From Paracrocinitomix mangrovi (GTDB taxonomy: Bacteria > Bacteroidota > Bacteroidia > Flavobacteriales_D > Crocinitomicaceae), in assembly GCF_019740355.2 (NCBI RefSeq), contig NZ_CP091819.1:372001-436000 (forward strand): a stretch of DNA of 64,000 nucleotides, in the 5' to 3' direction. The notes under the pieces were generated by a model that was given only the letters and a program-made list of their open reading frames with translations, did no database searches and had not been told where the DNA came from. A program made the position numbers and the translations under genes. How positions within the stretch are numbered: the first letter of the stretch is position 1; every line of letters begins with the position of its first letter. Positions 53,211 to 61,795 of this stretch are shown here, piece by piece.

Positions 53211-53544
53211 ATTATATACTATATAACGAATTAATCATAAAGCTTAACGCTTTTAAACTTTGATTGAGCAAAATATCCAAATGAATTAAGCTCTTACTTT
53301 AATTTGTCCGGATTTCGGGAACAAAATTAACTAATAACTCGGTATAGACTTTTGTATTCTAATATTGATGCGGTTTCTAATTTGTTATCGGAGATTAATT
53401 ACTTCTCTTGAATAAGAGGGAGAAATTAATACTGAAAACATATTCAATTGCTAAATACTTATCTTAATTTGAAAGCGTTTGATTGGCTTTATTAAAATGA
53501 TTTTCAAATGATTATTTTTGCATCTGAAGCGTTTAATTGAGAAA
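53211..53544. other. Intergenic region between the cassette array and the AraC gene
   Basis: About 330 bp without a gene. Near its left end (53221-53228) lies ATATAACG, on the minus strand a possible attC R' end for the first cassette. Nothing else was recognised with confidence. Confidence 0.5.
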
Positions 53545-54309
53545 ATGAAATATGAGATTATACAACCTTGTGACCAACTTAAAGACTTAATAAGTCATTT
53601 TTGGATAGGTACATGGGAAAATTCTCAAAAAGCAAACTCTATACATTACATTATTGCAAGTAGTCTAACAGAAATTACATTTGCTTTTAAAGATGACAAA
53701 AAAAATTCTGAATTACTGTTTACTTCAATTCAAGGACAAACTGATCAACCAAATCAGCATGCAGTAGAAAATTATAATCATCTAGTCGGTGTGGCCTTTT
53801 ATTCTCATGCCTTTCCTTACATGTTTAATATTCCAGCTTCCGAGCTTAATAATGAATACCTTTCACTTGATACTTTTCTCGGATACAATGGAAGAATACT
53901 TGAAGAAAAAATAGTCTCTGCAGTTTCAACTGAGCAACGAATCCGAATCTTGTCTGAATTTTTTATATCCCTACTTCAAAAACAAAAGTTTGAAGACGAA
54001 CTGGTCATGAATGTGATTGGAAGTTTAAAAAAAAGTAATGGGGACGTGAAAATGATTGATATCGCAAGTGAATTTAAGATATCACAAAAACAGTTAACTA
54101 GAAGATTTAAAACATTTACCGGGTTTAATCCTAAGGTTTATTCTAGAATTATTCGTTTTGAATCTGTGGTTAAAAATTATCCTCGAGTTCAGAATTTCAC
54201 CGAGTTATCATATCTAAATAATTACTACGACCAAGCTCATTTTATACACGAGTTTAAAACTCTTTCAGGTTTTACACCAAAAGATTTCTGGAAGTTGAGC
54301 GAAGAATAA
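53545..54309 (+). CDS. AraC-family transcriptional regulator
   Basis: A 254-residue regulator from ATG 53545 (MKYEIIQPCDQLKDLISHFW); a TTG upstream could extend it. The N-terminal part resembles DUF6597/AraC-type ligand-binding domains (LISHFWIGTWENSQKANSIHY). The C-terminal AraC HTH has two helix-turn-helix units (IDIASEFKISQKQLTRRFKTFTGFNPKVYSRIIRF, then FTELSYLNNYYDQAHFIHEFKTLSGFTPKDFW). It is followed 85 bp later by DUF4386 and other exported proteins on the same strand and may control them. Confidence 0.88.
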   Translation: MKYEIIQPCDQLKDLISHFWIGTWENSQKANSIHYIIASSLTEITFAFKDDKKNSELLFTSIQGQTDQPNQHAVENYNHLVGVAFYSHAFPYMFNIPASELNNEYLSLDTFLGYNGRILEEKIVSAVSTEQRIRILSEFFISLLQKQKFEDELVMNVIGSLKKSNGDVKMIDIASEFKISQKQLTRRFKTFTGFNPKVYSRIIRFESVVKNYPRVQNFTELSYLNNYYDQAHFIHEFKTLSGFTPKDFWKLSEE

Positions 54310-54394
54310 AATACTCCATGTCCATTTTTTACAATTTATTGCAAAACCCTGCCTGTAGTTTTGCAGAAAATTAGAATAATTAATACATGTTAAA

Positions 54395-55081
54395 ATGGAC
54401 ATAAAAAAGAAAACAAGAATTGCAGGACTGCTTATTTTGGTGGGAATGATATGTGGAATTTTTAGCGTTGCACCTGCTGTTGACTCATTAGACTATTTAA
54501 CTAAAGCTTCTGAGGAGTCTAATCAAACAATCATGGCCGCTATTTTTCAGCTAATACTTTCCCTTTCATATATCGGTTTTGCAATCCTTATCTATTCTAT
54601 TATAAAGGACTACAGTAAAAGCCACGCAGTTGGATTTATGACCTTCAGAGTTCTAGCAGTAAGCATCTCCGTTATTGGGATCATTCTATTATTATCTACT
54701 TTAAGATTAAGTGAAATGTTTGAAGAGAATACTTTAGAAGATTCGACAATTTTTTCAACTATAGGAGAGGTGTTAAAGTACACCCGTGATGTAATCAATC
54801 ACATCTTTATGGTTTTTCTTTTATGCATAGGCAACATAATTCTTTACCTATTATTTTATAAAACAAAAATTCTTCCACGCTGGATGTCAGTTTGGGGTAT
54901 AGGTGCAGCTATATGGTCAATATTTGCAAGTGTTCTAGTCCTAATTAAAGTGGTAGACATTATCACACTAGAATATTTAATGTTAAACGTACCTACTGCC
55001 ATATTTGAGTTACTTCTTGGAGTGTGGCTACTTGTTAAAGGCTTTAACAAAAATAAACTTACACAACTAACAACAAAATAA
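54395..55081 (+). CDS. DUF4386-family membrane protein
   Basis: A 228-residue integral membrane protein. It starts MDIKKKTRIAGLLILVGMICG and has about six hydrophobic segments, with the conserved G/R-rich pattern of DUF4386 (AVGFMTFRVLAVSISVIG, WMSVWGIGAAIW). DUF4386 proteins are of unknown function and are frequently next to AraC- or LytTR-type regulators. It lies 85 bp after the AraC gene and 8 bp before the next gene. Confidence 0.85.
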   Translation: MDIKKKTRIAGLLILVGMICGIFSVAPAVDSLDYLTKASEESNQTIMAAIFQLILSLSYIGFAILIYSIIKDYSKSHAVGFMTFRVLAVSISVIGIILLLSTLRLSEMFEENTLEDSTIFSTIGEVLKYTRDVINHIFMVFLLCIGNIILYLLFYKTKILPRWMSVWGIGAAIWSIFASVLVLIKVVDIITLEYLMLNVPTAIFELLLGVWLLVKGFNKNKLTQLTTK

Positions 55082-55088
55082 AGAATTC

Positions 55089-56117
55089 ATGAAGCAAATA
55101 GGTGTTTTAATCTCATTCTTAGTTGTGTTATCAGCACAAGCACAAGTATATAGTTATTCGAATTTATACAGAGTTTTGAAAGAGCAAGACAGTATATTTT
55201 TTGAACGCTGCTTTAACGAGTGTGATCTTGAATATTTAAACAATCATATTACCGAAGATTTAAAATTCTTTCATGATCAAAGCGGTTACCAAAACAAGGA
55301 AGTATTTCTTGACAATACACTAAAATACATCTGTAGTGATTTTGAAAAAAAACCAATTCGGCTATTAGATGAAAATAGTTTAGCCGTATCTCCGCTTTTC
55401 AATAATGGAAAACTATATGCAGCAATTCAAACAGGGATACATCATTTCTTTTTAAGGCAGGAGAACAAGGATGATGTTTGGACAAGCTCTGCAAAATTTA
55501 CTCATGTTTGGGTTATTGATGATGAAAAATGGAAGCTATCTGTAGTTTTAAGCTATAATCACAATAATGAACTAAATGAGTCTCAAAATCTAGAAAAAGA
55601 TCCTTTTGAAGAGTATATATTCAGCACATATGATTACGCATATTTATCCGGAAAAAAATTGGTCGTACAAAATAGCGTTCCTAAAGGGGGACTAAAATAT
55701 ACCACTGATAATACAAATAAATTCTATGCTGTATTCTGGAGTCGTATAATCAATGAAACGAACCATTCATTCCAATTAAGGATGAATTTCTCAGCAGATT
55801 CTAGTGTTCTTTATACTTCACCCTACACATATTTCAACTTGTATTTACCATCCGCAAAAATGAAGGAAGTGTCTTTAGATGAATTTAATTATGGACTGGA
55901 TTTAAAGTCCTTTTTAGATGAAAACATTAATAAACCAACCGAGTTAAATAGAAAAGTTCATTCAAATGAGTCTTTTTCCTTTTATGTTGTAGCAGTTTTT
56001 AATCGAGGAGTACAGGGTACTTTAAGATCCGAAATTACTTTACAAGATCAATCGATCTATTATACTGTAAATGAAAAAAAAATGCAAATTGGTTCGATCA
56101 AACAAATTATTAAATGA
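55089..56117 (+). CDS. Exported protein with DUF4440/SnoaL-like domain
   Basis: A 342-residue exported protein: signal peptide (MKQIGVLISFLVVLSAQA) then a SnoaL/DUF4440-like region (about 20-150; ILEDSIFFERCFNECDLEYLNNHITEDLKFFHD and WVIDDEKWKLSVVLSYNH). The rest has no recognised domain. It starts 8 bp after the DUF4386 gene and its stop overlaps the S41 peptidase start by 4 bp (ATGA), so translation is coupled. Function unknown. Confidence 0.72.
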   Translation: MKQIGVLISFLVVLSAQAQVYSYSNLYRVLKEQDSIFFERCFNECDLEYLNNHITEDLKFFHDQSGYQNKEVFLDNTLKYICSDFEKKPIRLLDENSLAVSPLFNNGKLYAAIQTGIHHFFLRQENKDDVWTSSAKFTHVWVIDDEKWKLSVVLSYNHNNELNESQNLEKDPFEEYIFSTYDYAYLSGKKLVVQNSVPKGGLKYTTDNTNKFYAVFWSRIINETNHSFQLRMNFSADSSVLYTSPYTYFNLYLPSAKMKEVSLDEFNYGLDLKSFLDENINKPTELNRKVHSNESFSFYVVAVFNRGVQGTLRSEITLQDQSIYYTVNEKKMQIGSIKQIIK

Positions 56118-57571
56118 ATCTTACTAAACTTATTATAGCTCTTATGTTTCCGGTTGTTGTCTCTGCACAGACAACATTAACACAAAAACAGATACGAGAT
56201 GACTACAGAATTTTCAAATCGATCTTAATCTCAGTACATCCTTCATTTTACGAGTACAACACAATTGAAGACTGGGACAGCATTTTTAATAAAGTAGAAA
56301 AAACGGAATTAAATCATCTTAAGAATGCAGATGAATTCTATAGAACTCTTTGTTCGATTGCAAATAATGTTAGGGATGGGCATTTAATGGTCTACCACTC
56401 AAAAATGGATACAATTCCAAAAATGTTTCCATTAATGTTAAAAATAATTGATAGCAAACTATACACCGACACTGATGAATTTAACATCCCTCTGTGTTCT
56501 GAAATTATTTCCATTAATGGAGTAAGTAGTTCACAATTATTAGATAAAATGCTTAAATATGTTCCTGCTGATGGCAATAATTTGACCAAAAAATATAGGC
56601 AAATTGAAAGAGAGTTTGGTATCCTCCATTATTATGAATTTGGGAAATTCGACCAGTTCGAAATAGAATATTTGACACCAGAAAATCAATTGACAACAAC
56701 TGCTGTCTATAGTCAAGTATTTGAAGAAATAGGTGACAGATATCCTTTAAGAAATTCACATTTTGCTTTATATCACGGTTATTCAGACCGTAATTTATAC
56801 TTCCAAGAACGAATTAATGAAAAGTGGCCATTTTATAATTTTATTGATTCCATCAACACGGCCGTGATTACAGTGAATTCTTTTGGATTGGAACCAAAAG
56901 AATTTAATTCAAGACTCATTGAAATTTTTATGGATTTTAGAAAGAAAAAGGTAAAGAATTTGATTGTGGATGTTAGACAAAATAATGGAGGATACAGGAT
57001 AAATGCTATTAATTTATTTTCATTATTAACTAATAAACCATTCAAACAAAGAGTATCAGAAAGTGTTATTACTTCTACATTATTTGAAGAAGAGTATATT
57101 ATCGATACACTTTCAAATTATGACCTATTCTTAACCAATTACTTTGCTAATAGTATTCAAGAGAACAATAGATGGGTATTGAAAAAAGATCATGCAGAAA
57201 ATGAATTAGAACCTAATAAAAGACGATTTAAGGGACATACATACGTGCTAATTGGTGGAAGAACTTTTTCAGCTGGTTCAGCATTTGCGTTAAATGCGAA
57301 AAATGACCCCAACATTGCACTTGTAGGTGAAGAAACTGGTGGAGGTTATTATTTTCATACGGGACAATATCCCGTTTTATACCAACTTCCGTATTCAAAA
57401 ATAATGTTAAGAATATCTTTGGTGAAAATTGATCACTATGTTAATGACAATACACAGCCTAAAGGACGAGGAATAATACCTGATTACAATGTAAATTTAT
57501 CAGTTGAGGACTTGAAAAAAGGAAAAGACACTCAGTTGGACTTTGTAATTAATCATATTCAAAATAATTAG
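56114..57571 (+). CDS. S41-family exported peptidase
   Basis: A 485-residue protein with a short signal peptide (MNLTKLIIALMFPVVVSAQ) and an S41 (tail-specific protease/CtpA-like) catalytic domain: LIVDVRQNNGGY and YVLIGGRTFSAGSAFALNA, with S386 as the likely nucleophile and the GEETGGG loop behind. No PDZ domain is obvious. It would act in the periplasm or at the surface. It is the last gene before the right end of the island; the 4-bp overlap with the preceding gene indicates a shared operon. Confidence 0.85.
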   Translation: MNLTKLIIALMFPVVVSAQTTLTQKQIRDDYRIFKSILISVHPSFYEYNTIEDWDSIFNKVEKTELNHLKNADEFYRTLCSIANNVRDGHLMVYHSKMDTIPKMFPLMLKIIDSKLYTDTDEFNIPLCSEIISINGVSSSQLLDKMLKYVPADGNNLTKKYRQIEREFGILHYYEFGKFDQFEIEYLTPENQLTTTAVYSQVFEEIGDRYPLRNSHFALYHGYSDRNLYFQERINEKWPFYNFIDSINTAVITVNSFGLEPKEFNSRLIEIFMDFRKKKVKNLIVDVRQNNGGYRINAINLFSLLTNKPFKQRVSESVITSTLFEEEYIIDTLSNYDLFLTNYFANSIQENNRWVLKKDHAENELEPNKRRFKGHTYVLIGGRTFSAGSAFALNAKNDPNIALVGEETGGGYYFHTGQYPVLYQLPYSKIMLRISLVKIDHYVNDNTQPKGRGIIPDYNVNLSVEDLKKGKDTQLDFVINHIQNN

Positions 57572-57735
57572 AGGCTTTTATGCTAAAAGGATATCCAATA
57601 ATTCTGTTATTTTTTAAAAAAAGGAATAGTGTTATAGTTATTAACAGGGACAAATCTAATTTATTCTTGGATTTCTAACTTTAACAACATTGTTTAATCC
57701 TTGACAGTTGCTTCTACAGCCCTTGTGGTTCTAAA

Positions 57736-57753
57736 TTGTTACTCCTTTGTTAC
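57736..57753. promoter_or_regulatory. Putative integrase arm sites, right end
   Basis: TTGTTAC at 57736-57742 and 57747-57753, spaced exactly 11 bp as in both pairs at the left end. It lies 42 bp inside the right attachment repeat. It is otherwise an empty 240-bp stretch after the peptidase gene. Confidence 0.55.
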
Positions 57754-57794
57754 TTTTTAAGGTGAAAATCTCCTACTTTACTGAGTTCATCACA

Positions 57795-57812
57795 TTTTGT
57801 ATTGGGAAGTAA
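57795..57812 (+). repeat. attR direct repeat
   Basis: TTTTGTATTGGGAAGTAA, 17 of 18 identical to attL at 7583-7600. It reads F-C-I-G-K-stop, a second copy of the mnmE 3' end. The host gene at 57813-58058 begins immediately outside it. Confidence 0.85.
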
Positions 57813-58058
57813 TTAATCTAACTCTTTAAATAAACTAACATCTGCATATTTCATCTGGTGATGACCTTTGTGTTTCTTCTTTTTGTGTTTTTTATGTCCG
57901 GGATTATTTGATCTTGGATGATGTGGATTTTTAGGGTTTTTATACCATCCTTTGTGTTTGCCATTGTCATGTCTTATTGAAACTGTACAAGAACTTGTAA
58001 TTATTGACAAAGTGAAAATAAATGGAACTAAGTATTTGATTCTTTTAATATTAAACAT
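57813..58058 (-). CDS. Small lipoprotein with His/Lys-rich tail
   Basis: An 81-residue protein from ATG 58058 (MFNIKRIKYLVPFIFTLSIITSSC), with a lipobox cysteine and a mature part very rich in H, K, P and N (DNGKHKGWYKNPKNPHHP, GHKKHKKKKHKGHHQ). Such tails can bind metal ions, but this is only suggestive. Its stop codon abuts the right att repeat, so before insertion it was convergent with mnmE. A core-chromosome gene. Confidence 0.75.
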   Translation of the reverse strand: MFNIKRIKYLVPFIFTLSIITSSCTVSIRHDNGKHKGWYKNPKNPHHPRSNNPGHKKHKKKKHKGHHQMKYADVSLFKELD

Positions 58059-58236
58059 AATGTGAATTTTGAATAATATCAATCAAAATGAGTTACATTC
58101 CTTTTTTAAATTCTTGATAAAAGAAGTTTAAACAAATGAAATTCAGTGCTTTAGATATTTTTGGTAGATTTTTAAACTATGTTAAATGGTTTTCAAATTG
58201 AATTTGTTTTTTCAAATTGAAAAAGATTTTTAAACC

Positions 58237-58346
58237 CTCACACCTATTACCCTTCGACAGGCTGCGCCACCGCTAAAGCTTTTGCGACACGCGGTCAGGA
58301 TAAACTGCTTAAATAGATGTTCGAATTATATTCTCACACCTATTAC
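58237..58346. repeat. Palindromic element flanked by a 14-bp duplication at the 3' end of the TPR-SpoIIE gene
   Basis: The 14-bp sequence CTCACACCTATTAC occurs at 58237-58250 and 58333-58346. Between them lies a GC-rich stretch with CTTCGACAGGCTG and ACCGC...GCGGT arms (58263-58290) like dispersed palindromic elements of Bacteroidota. The outer copy reads V-I-G-V-R-V-stop, the inner copy V-I-G-V-R-I-stop, so the gene end was duplicated and kept open by the insertion. Confidence 0.7.
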
Positions 58347-60740
58347 GCAAACATCATCTAGCTGCTCTAAACTACCTTTCCATTCTTCAAAGGCTTCATG
58401 AATTAACACTCTTTGTTTGTCCATACTTTCACTTTGAATAGAGAGCAAAAGTGTTTTGAAATTTTTGGCTTTGAACTTTTTGCCTTTGTCACCGCCAAAT
58501 TGATCAGCAAACCCATCTGAAAAAATGTAAATAGTGTCTCCTGAGTTTAAGGTGGTGGTATGTGTAGTGAAAGGTTCAGCATTTCCAAATTTTCCAATAG
58601 GCTGTTTGTCTGCCTTAATTTCTTCCACATCCTGAGCACCATTTCTAATGATCCATAAAGGGTTGTGGGCACCCGCATACTTTAGAATAGAATGAGAAGC
58701 AGAATGAGAATGAGAAGGAGTAGCAGAATGAGTATGAGGTTGAGAATGAGATGGAGATATAGAATGATATAGAGAATGAGTATGAGTGTTTACTTCATTC
58801 CTACTGTCATTCTCATTCTCTATATCATTCTTTTTATTGAGTGTAAGTGAAACAAGTGCAATGTCCATTCCGTCTTTTACTTCTTCTTCAGATTTTTCAA
58901 ATTCTTGAATGACAATTTCCCTTGTTTTATCTAAGATCTCACCTGGATCCGTTAAACCATGTTCTCTTACTGATCTATTTAAACCATTATTACAAACAAC
59001 ACTTACCATAGCTCCCGGAACGCCGTGTCCAGTGCAATCTGCAGCAGCAAAAATTATGTGGTCATCTTTAGTTTCAAGCCAATAAAAATCCCCGGCTACA
59101 ATGTCCTTAGGACTATAAAGTATAAATGAATCTTGTAGATATTCTTTAACCAGTTTTTGAGGTGGTAAAATTGCAGATTGAATGCGCTTTGCGTAAGTGA
59201 TTGAGTCAATTATTTCTTGATTTTTCTCTTCTAATTCCTGATGTGCATGCTCGATAATTACTTTTTGCTTACTGGTAACTTTAAATCTTTGATATACAAA
59301 TCCGGCGAATAAGGCTATCATCAATAATCCACCAATTAAAACGTACTGTTGATTGCGTTTCACTTTTATTTCAGCTTCTTGCTTTTCCATTTGGATGGTG
59401 GCAATTTCTTTTTCTTTGGCATAAGCTACACTGTCCGCAGCTGTTTGTTTTTCATAGGCATATTTATACTCTTGTCGAATAATTTCTTGTTGATGTTCAA
59501 TGCTTTCAATACTGTCTCTGGTTTCAATGTACAGTTCATACATTCTTAGACTTTCACTATATTTTCCTAAAGACTTGTTGATTTTCCACAGTGTTTTGGC
59601 TGCTTCATTTACTTCAATTGTAGCACCTATCTCTTGAGCAATTTGCAAGGATTTTTTACCATATGCCAAACCTTGTGAATATTTACCTAGTTTTAAATAA
59701 GCTCTTCCTAAACCGTTTAGCGAATTTGAAATCCCTTGCTGAAAGCCAATTTCTTCGTGCATTTCCAATGCATTTTGAAAATACTCAATTGCCTTTTCGT
59801 TTTCACCCATTTCTTCATAAGCACTTCCTATGTTATTCAGTGTGATGGCTATGATCTCGCCATCTTCAACTTCCTCAGCTATTTCAATGCATTTTTCATA
59901 ATATTCTATAGCAGTTTTATTTTCTCCTGTAGCATTATAAACTTTACCAATACTATTATATGCAGTTGCTATTTGTCTTTTGTCTTTGTTCTCTTTAGCT
60001 AAACTCAAACTTTTTTTGAAATACTCAAGGGCTATGTCATTTTCACCTTGATCAACATACACAAGTCCAATGTTGTTATATGATGCTGTCATTCCATGCT
60101 TATCTTCTAATTGCTCATCAATCTTTAAGCTTCTGGTGTAATATTCAATGCATTTAGAGTAATCCCCTTTGTTAGAATAGAGTATCCCTATGTTATTATA
60201 AGACTGCGATAAACCTTCCTGATCACCATGTTTCAGCTTAATGTCCACGCTTTTTTCATAATACTCAAGTGATTTGTCATAATCTCCCATGTCTGAATAA
60301 ACTGCACCAATATTGTTGTACGTTCGCGAAACACCTAATTCATTTCCTAGTTTTTCTTCAAAAGCTATACTTGCCAGATAGTATTCAATTGCTTTATCAA
60401 AATCACTTAAATAATAGTAAATGCTTCCTAGATTATTGCTAGCGGCAGCACGAACTTTAAGGTAAAAGGTCTCTTCATTTTCAACAAGCTTTGTTTCCAG
60501 ATTTAAAGCAGATAAGCTATCCATCTTAAGATTAAGTTCTAGATCTAATTCAACATCAAAATAATAAATCAACTGGTCCCAGTCATTCCAGGCTTTAATG
60601 ATAATTGAATCGTGTTCTGCGTTTTGAATTACATCTTGAAGTGAATCAACAATTGCGCTCTCTTCTTCAGTTAGTTGACTAAAACTGATGTAGGGAAGCA
60701 GTAATAATATGACCAGTAGTTTTTTCAATTGATAGTACAC
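58326..60740 (-). CDS. TPR sensor-SpoIIE-type PP2C phosphatase
   Basis: An 804-residue protein: a signal peptide or anchor (MYYQLKKLLVILLLLPYISFS), about seven TPRs (100-420; NNIGAVYSDMGDYDKSLEYYEKSV and similar), a transmembrane helix (YVLIGGLLMIALFAGFVYQ) at about 455-475, a short coiled coil, and a SpoIIE-type PP2C domain (about 540-804; IVAGDFYWLETKDD, AAADCTGHGVPGAMVS, GDTIYIFSDGFADQFGG, all metal-binding aspartates seen). It probably dephosphorylates an anti-sigma-factor antagonist. An H/S-rich insert at about 637-685 comes from a DNA repeat (58685-58832). The last codons were duplicated by an insertion element (58237-58346). Confidence 0.92.
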   Translation of the reverse strand: MYYQLKKLLVILLLLPYISFSQLTEEESAIVDSLQDVIQNAEHDSIIIKAWNDWDQLIYYFDVELDLELNLKMDSLSALNLETKLVENEETFYLKVRAAASNNLGSIYYYLSDFDKAIEYYLASIAFEEKLGNELGVSRTYNNIGAVYSDMGDYDKSLEYYEKSVDIKLKHGDQEGLSQSYNNIGILYSNKGDYSKCIEYYTRSLKIDEQLEDKHGMTASYNNIGLVYVDQGENDIALEYFKKSLSLAKENKDKRQIATAYNSIGKVYNATGENKTAIEYYEKCIEIAEEVEDGEIIAITLNNIGSAYEEMGENEKAIEYFQNALEMHEEIGFQQGISNSLNGLGRAYLKLGKYSQGLAYGKKSLQIAQEIGATIEVNEAAKTLWKINKSLGKYSESLRMYELYIETRDSIESIEHQQEIIRQEYKYAYEKQTAADSVAYAKEKEIATIQMEKQEAEIKVKRNQQYVLIGGLLMIALFAGFVYQRFKVTSKQKVIIEHAHQELEEKNQEIIDSITYAKRIQSAILPPQKLVKEYLQDSFILYSPKDIVAGDFYWLETKDDHIIFAAADCTGHGVPGAMVSVVCNNGLNRSVREHGLTDPGEILDKTREIVIQEFEKSEEEVKDGMDIALVSLTLNKKNDIENENDSRNEVNTHTHSLYHSISPSHSQPHTHSATPSHSHSASHSILKYAGAHNPLWIIRNGAQDVEEIKADKQPIGKFGNAEPFTTHTTTLNSGDTIYIFSDGFADQFGGDKGKKFKAKNFKTLLLSIQSESMDKQRVLIHEAFEEWKGSLEQLDDVCVIGVRI
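58685..58832 (-). repeat. GAATGAG-type repeat with a 20-bp inverted repeat inside the SpoIIE gene
   Basis: A 148-bp stretch of GAATGAGA-like units encodes an H/S/N-rich loop (HTHSLYHSISPSHSQPHTHS) between two strands of the phosphatase domain. Its right part contains a perfect 20-bp inverted repeat, 58761-58780 and 58812-58831, with a 31-nt spacer. It keeps the reading frame. Confidence 0.75.
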
Positions 60741-60815
60741 CTAAGAGATGCTAAAACAATGTAATAATTATGTTGTAAACTTCAATAGATTTTTAGGAAT
60801 TAGATTTGCTTAATA

Positions 60816-61721
60816 TTACTCTGACCATGTATTGTGAGCGCCTATCATTTCCCAAGAATTTCCTTTCCTTTTCAAGATGGCAGACCCGCCTCCATATTCA
60901 ATTCTAAAATCCGCTCTTGCATATTGAAATTCTTTATCAAATGTAATGGAGTATATCTTTGGAAAAGATTCTAAATGCCAATTTTTATCCCAATGATGAC
61001 CAATAATGTGAACTTTTCGTTCTAGAAAGCCCTCTTTTGTATCGGCATACTTTTTTAAGTCTCTTCCTTCTGTATCTGCAGTTGAACGTTTATAAGTGGA
61101 ACCCATAAAATTTGTCAATATTTTACTGTACTTAGAGGTAAGGTATACGCATTTTTTATTTTCAATATTTAAGGTAGGTCTAAAGTTTTCAATCTTTAAC
61201 AGTGGTGTTTTCTCAATTTCTCTGATATAAATATAAAATCCGTTATTTGGATGGAACCTTTCAATCGTTCTAGGGGCAAATTTCCCGTCTTTTTTTTCTA
61301 AATACAAAGCTCTTGCTTTTTCAGATTTAACAGTGCTGTTAATTCTGTCAACCATATATTTCTCAGCTTGTACTTCATTAAAATAGATGATATCTGTTGT
61401 ATATAAGTTAATGTAATTTTGAATAATTAAATACTCAACTGAGTCATACATGTTTTTATCATGGCCTTTATATCCAATTTTATCCAAATGAGTTGGGTCA
61501 TAGAGCATTTTGAAAATTTGGTGTGCGCTTCTTTTTAAACTGTCTTTGGTTTCAAATAAAGAGTCTGGATGAGCATCATATTCGTTATGCCAATTATTGA
61601 AGAACTTATTAAGAAGTGAATCAGATTCGGTTTTATATGCTTTATTTAATAATGCTTTTTGTGATTGAGTGTTTCCACAAACACACATAAAAATTGATAT
61701 AATGAATAGGGTCAGTTTCAT
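60816..61721 (-). CDS. Exported protein of unknown function
   Basis: A 301-residue protein with a signal peptide (MKLTLFIISIFMCVCGNTQSQ). The mature part has mixed helices and strands; a segment near the C-terminus (HIIGHHWDKNWHLESFPKIYSI) has several H and W residues, then a strand pair (YARADFRIEYGGGSAIL). No family was recognised. It is a single gene upstream of the TPR-SpoIIE gene and divergent from the lipoprotein at 61796. Confidence 0.7.
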   Translation of the reverse strand: MKLTLFIISIFMCVCGNTQSQKALLNKAYKTESDSLLNKFFNNWHNEYDAHPDSLFETKDSLKRSAHQIFKMLYDPTHLDKIGYKGHDKNMYDSVEYLIIQNYINLYTTDIIYFNEVQAEKYMVDRINSTVKSEKARALYLEKKDGKFAPRTIERFHPNNGFYIYIREIEKTPLLKIENFRPTLNIENKKCVYLTSKYSKILTNFMGSTYKRSTADTEGRDLKKYADTKEGFLERKVHIIGHHWDKNWHLESFPKIYSITFDKEFQYARADFRIEYGGGSAILKRKGNSWEMIGAHNTWSE

Positions 61722-61795
61722 TTTGTTTAAATATCAGAAAAAATCATAACTCTTTGAAGTTTTATTAATTTTGATTGAAATAATAAAATCTAACA

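Larger units (their letters stand above)
7583..57812. mobile_element. Genomic island (~50.2 kb) integrated at the 3' end of mnmE
   Basis: The ends are the 18-bp direct repeat TTTTGTATTGGGAA(A/G)TAA at 7583-7600 and 57795-57812. It encodes F-C-I-G-K-stop, the MnmE C-terminus. The tyrosine recombinase gene lies 660 bp inside the left end next to an excisionase-like HTH gene, and putative arm sites occur at both ends. The mnmE/trmE 3' end is an established island target (for example SGI1 in Enterobacteriaceae). Cargo includes a restriction/defence-like cassette, an efflux operon, T9SS proteins and a Crp-type regulon. No transfer or phage structural genes were recognised, so it may need a helper or be immobile. 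Later insertions within the island cannot be excluded. Confidence 0.85.

Noticed and set aside
7583-57812. Prophage or integrative conjugative element
   Set aside because: No capsid, tail, terminase, relaxase, coupling protein or type IV secretion gene was seen; only integration functions are present.
58685-58832. CRISPR-like regular repeat
   Set aside because: The units are short and irregular, have no unique spacers, and lie in frame within a coding gene.
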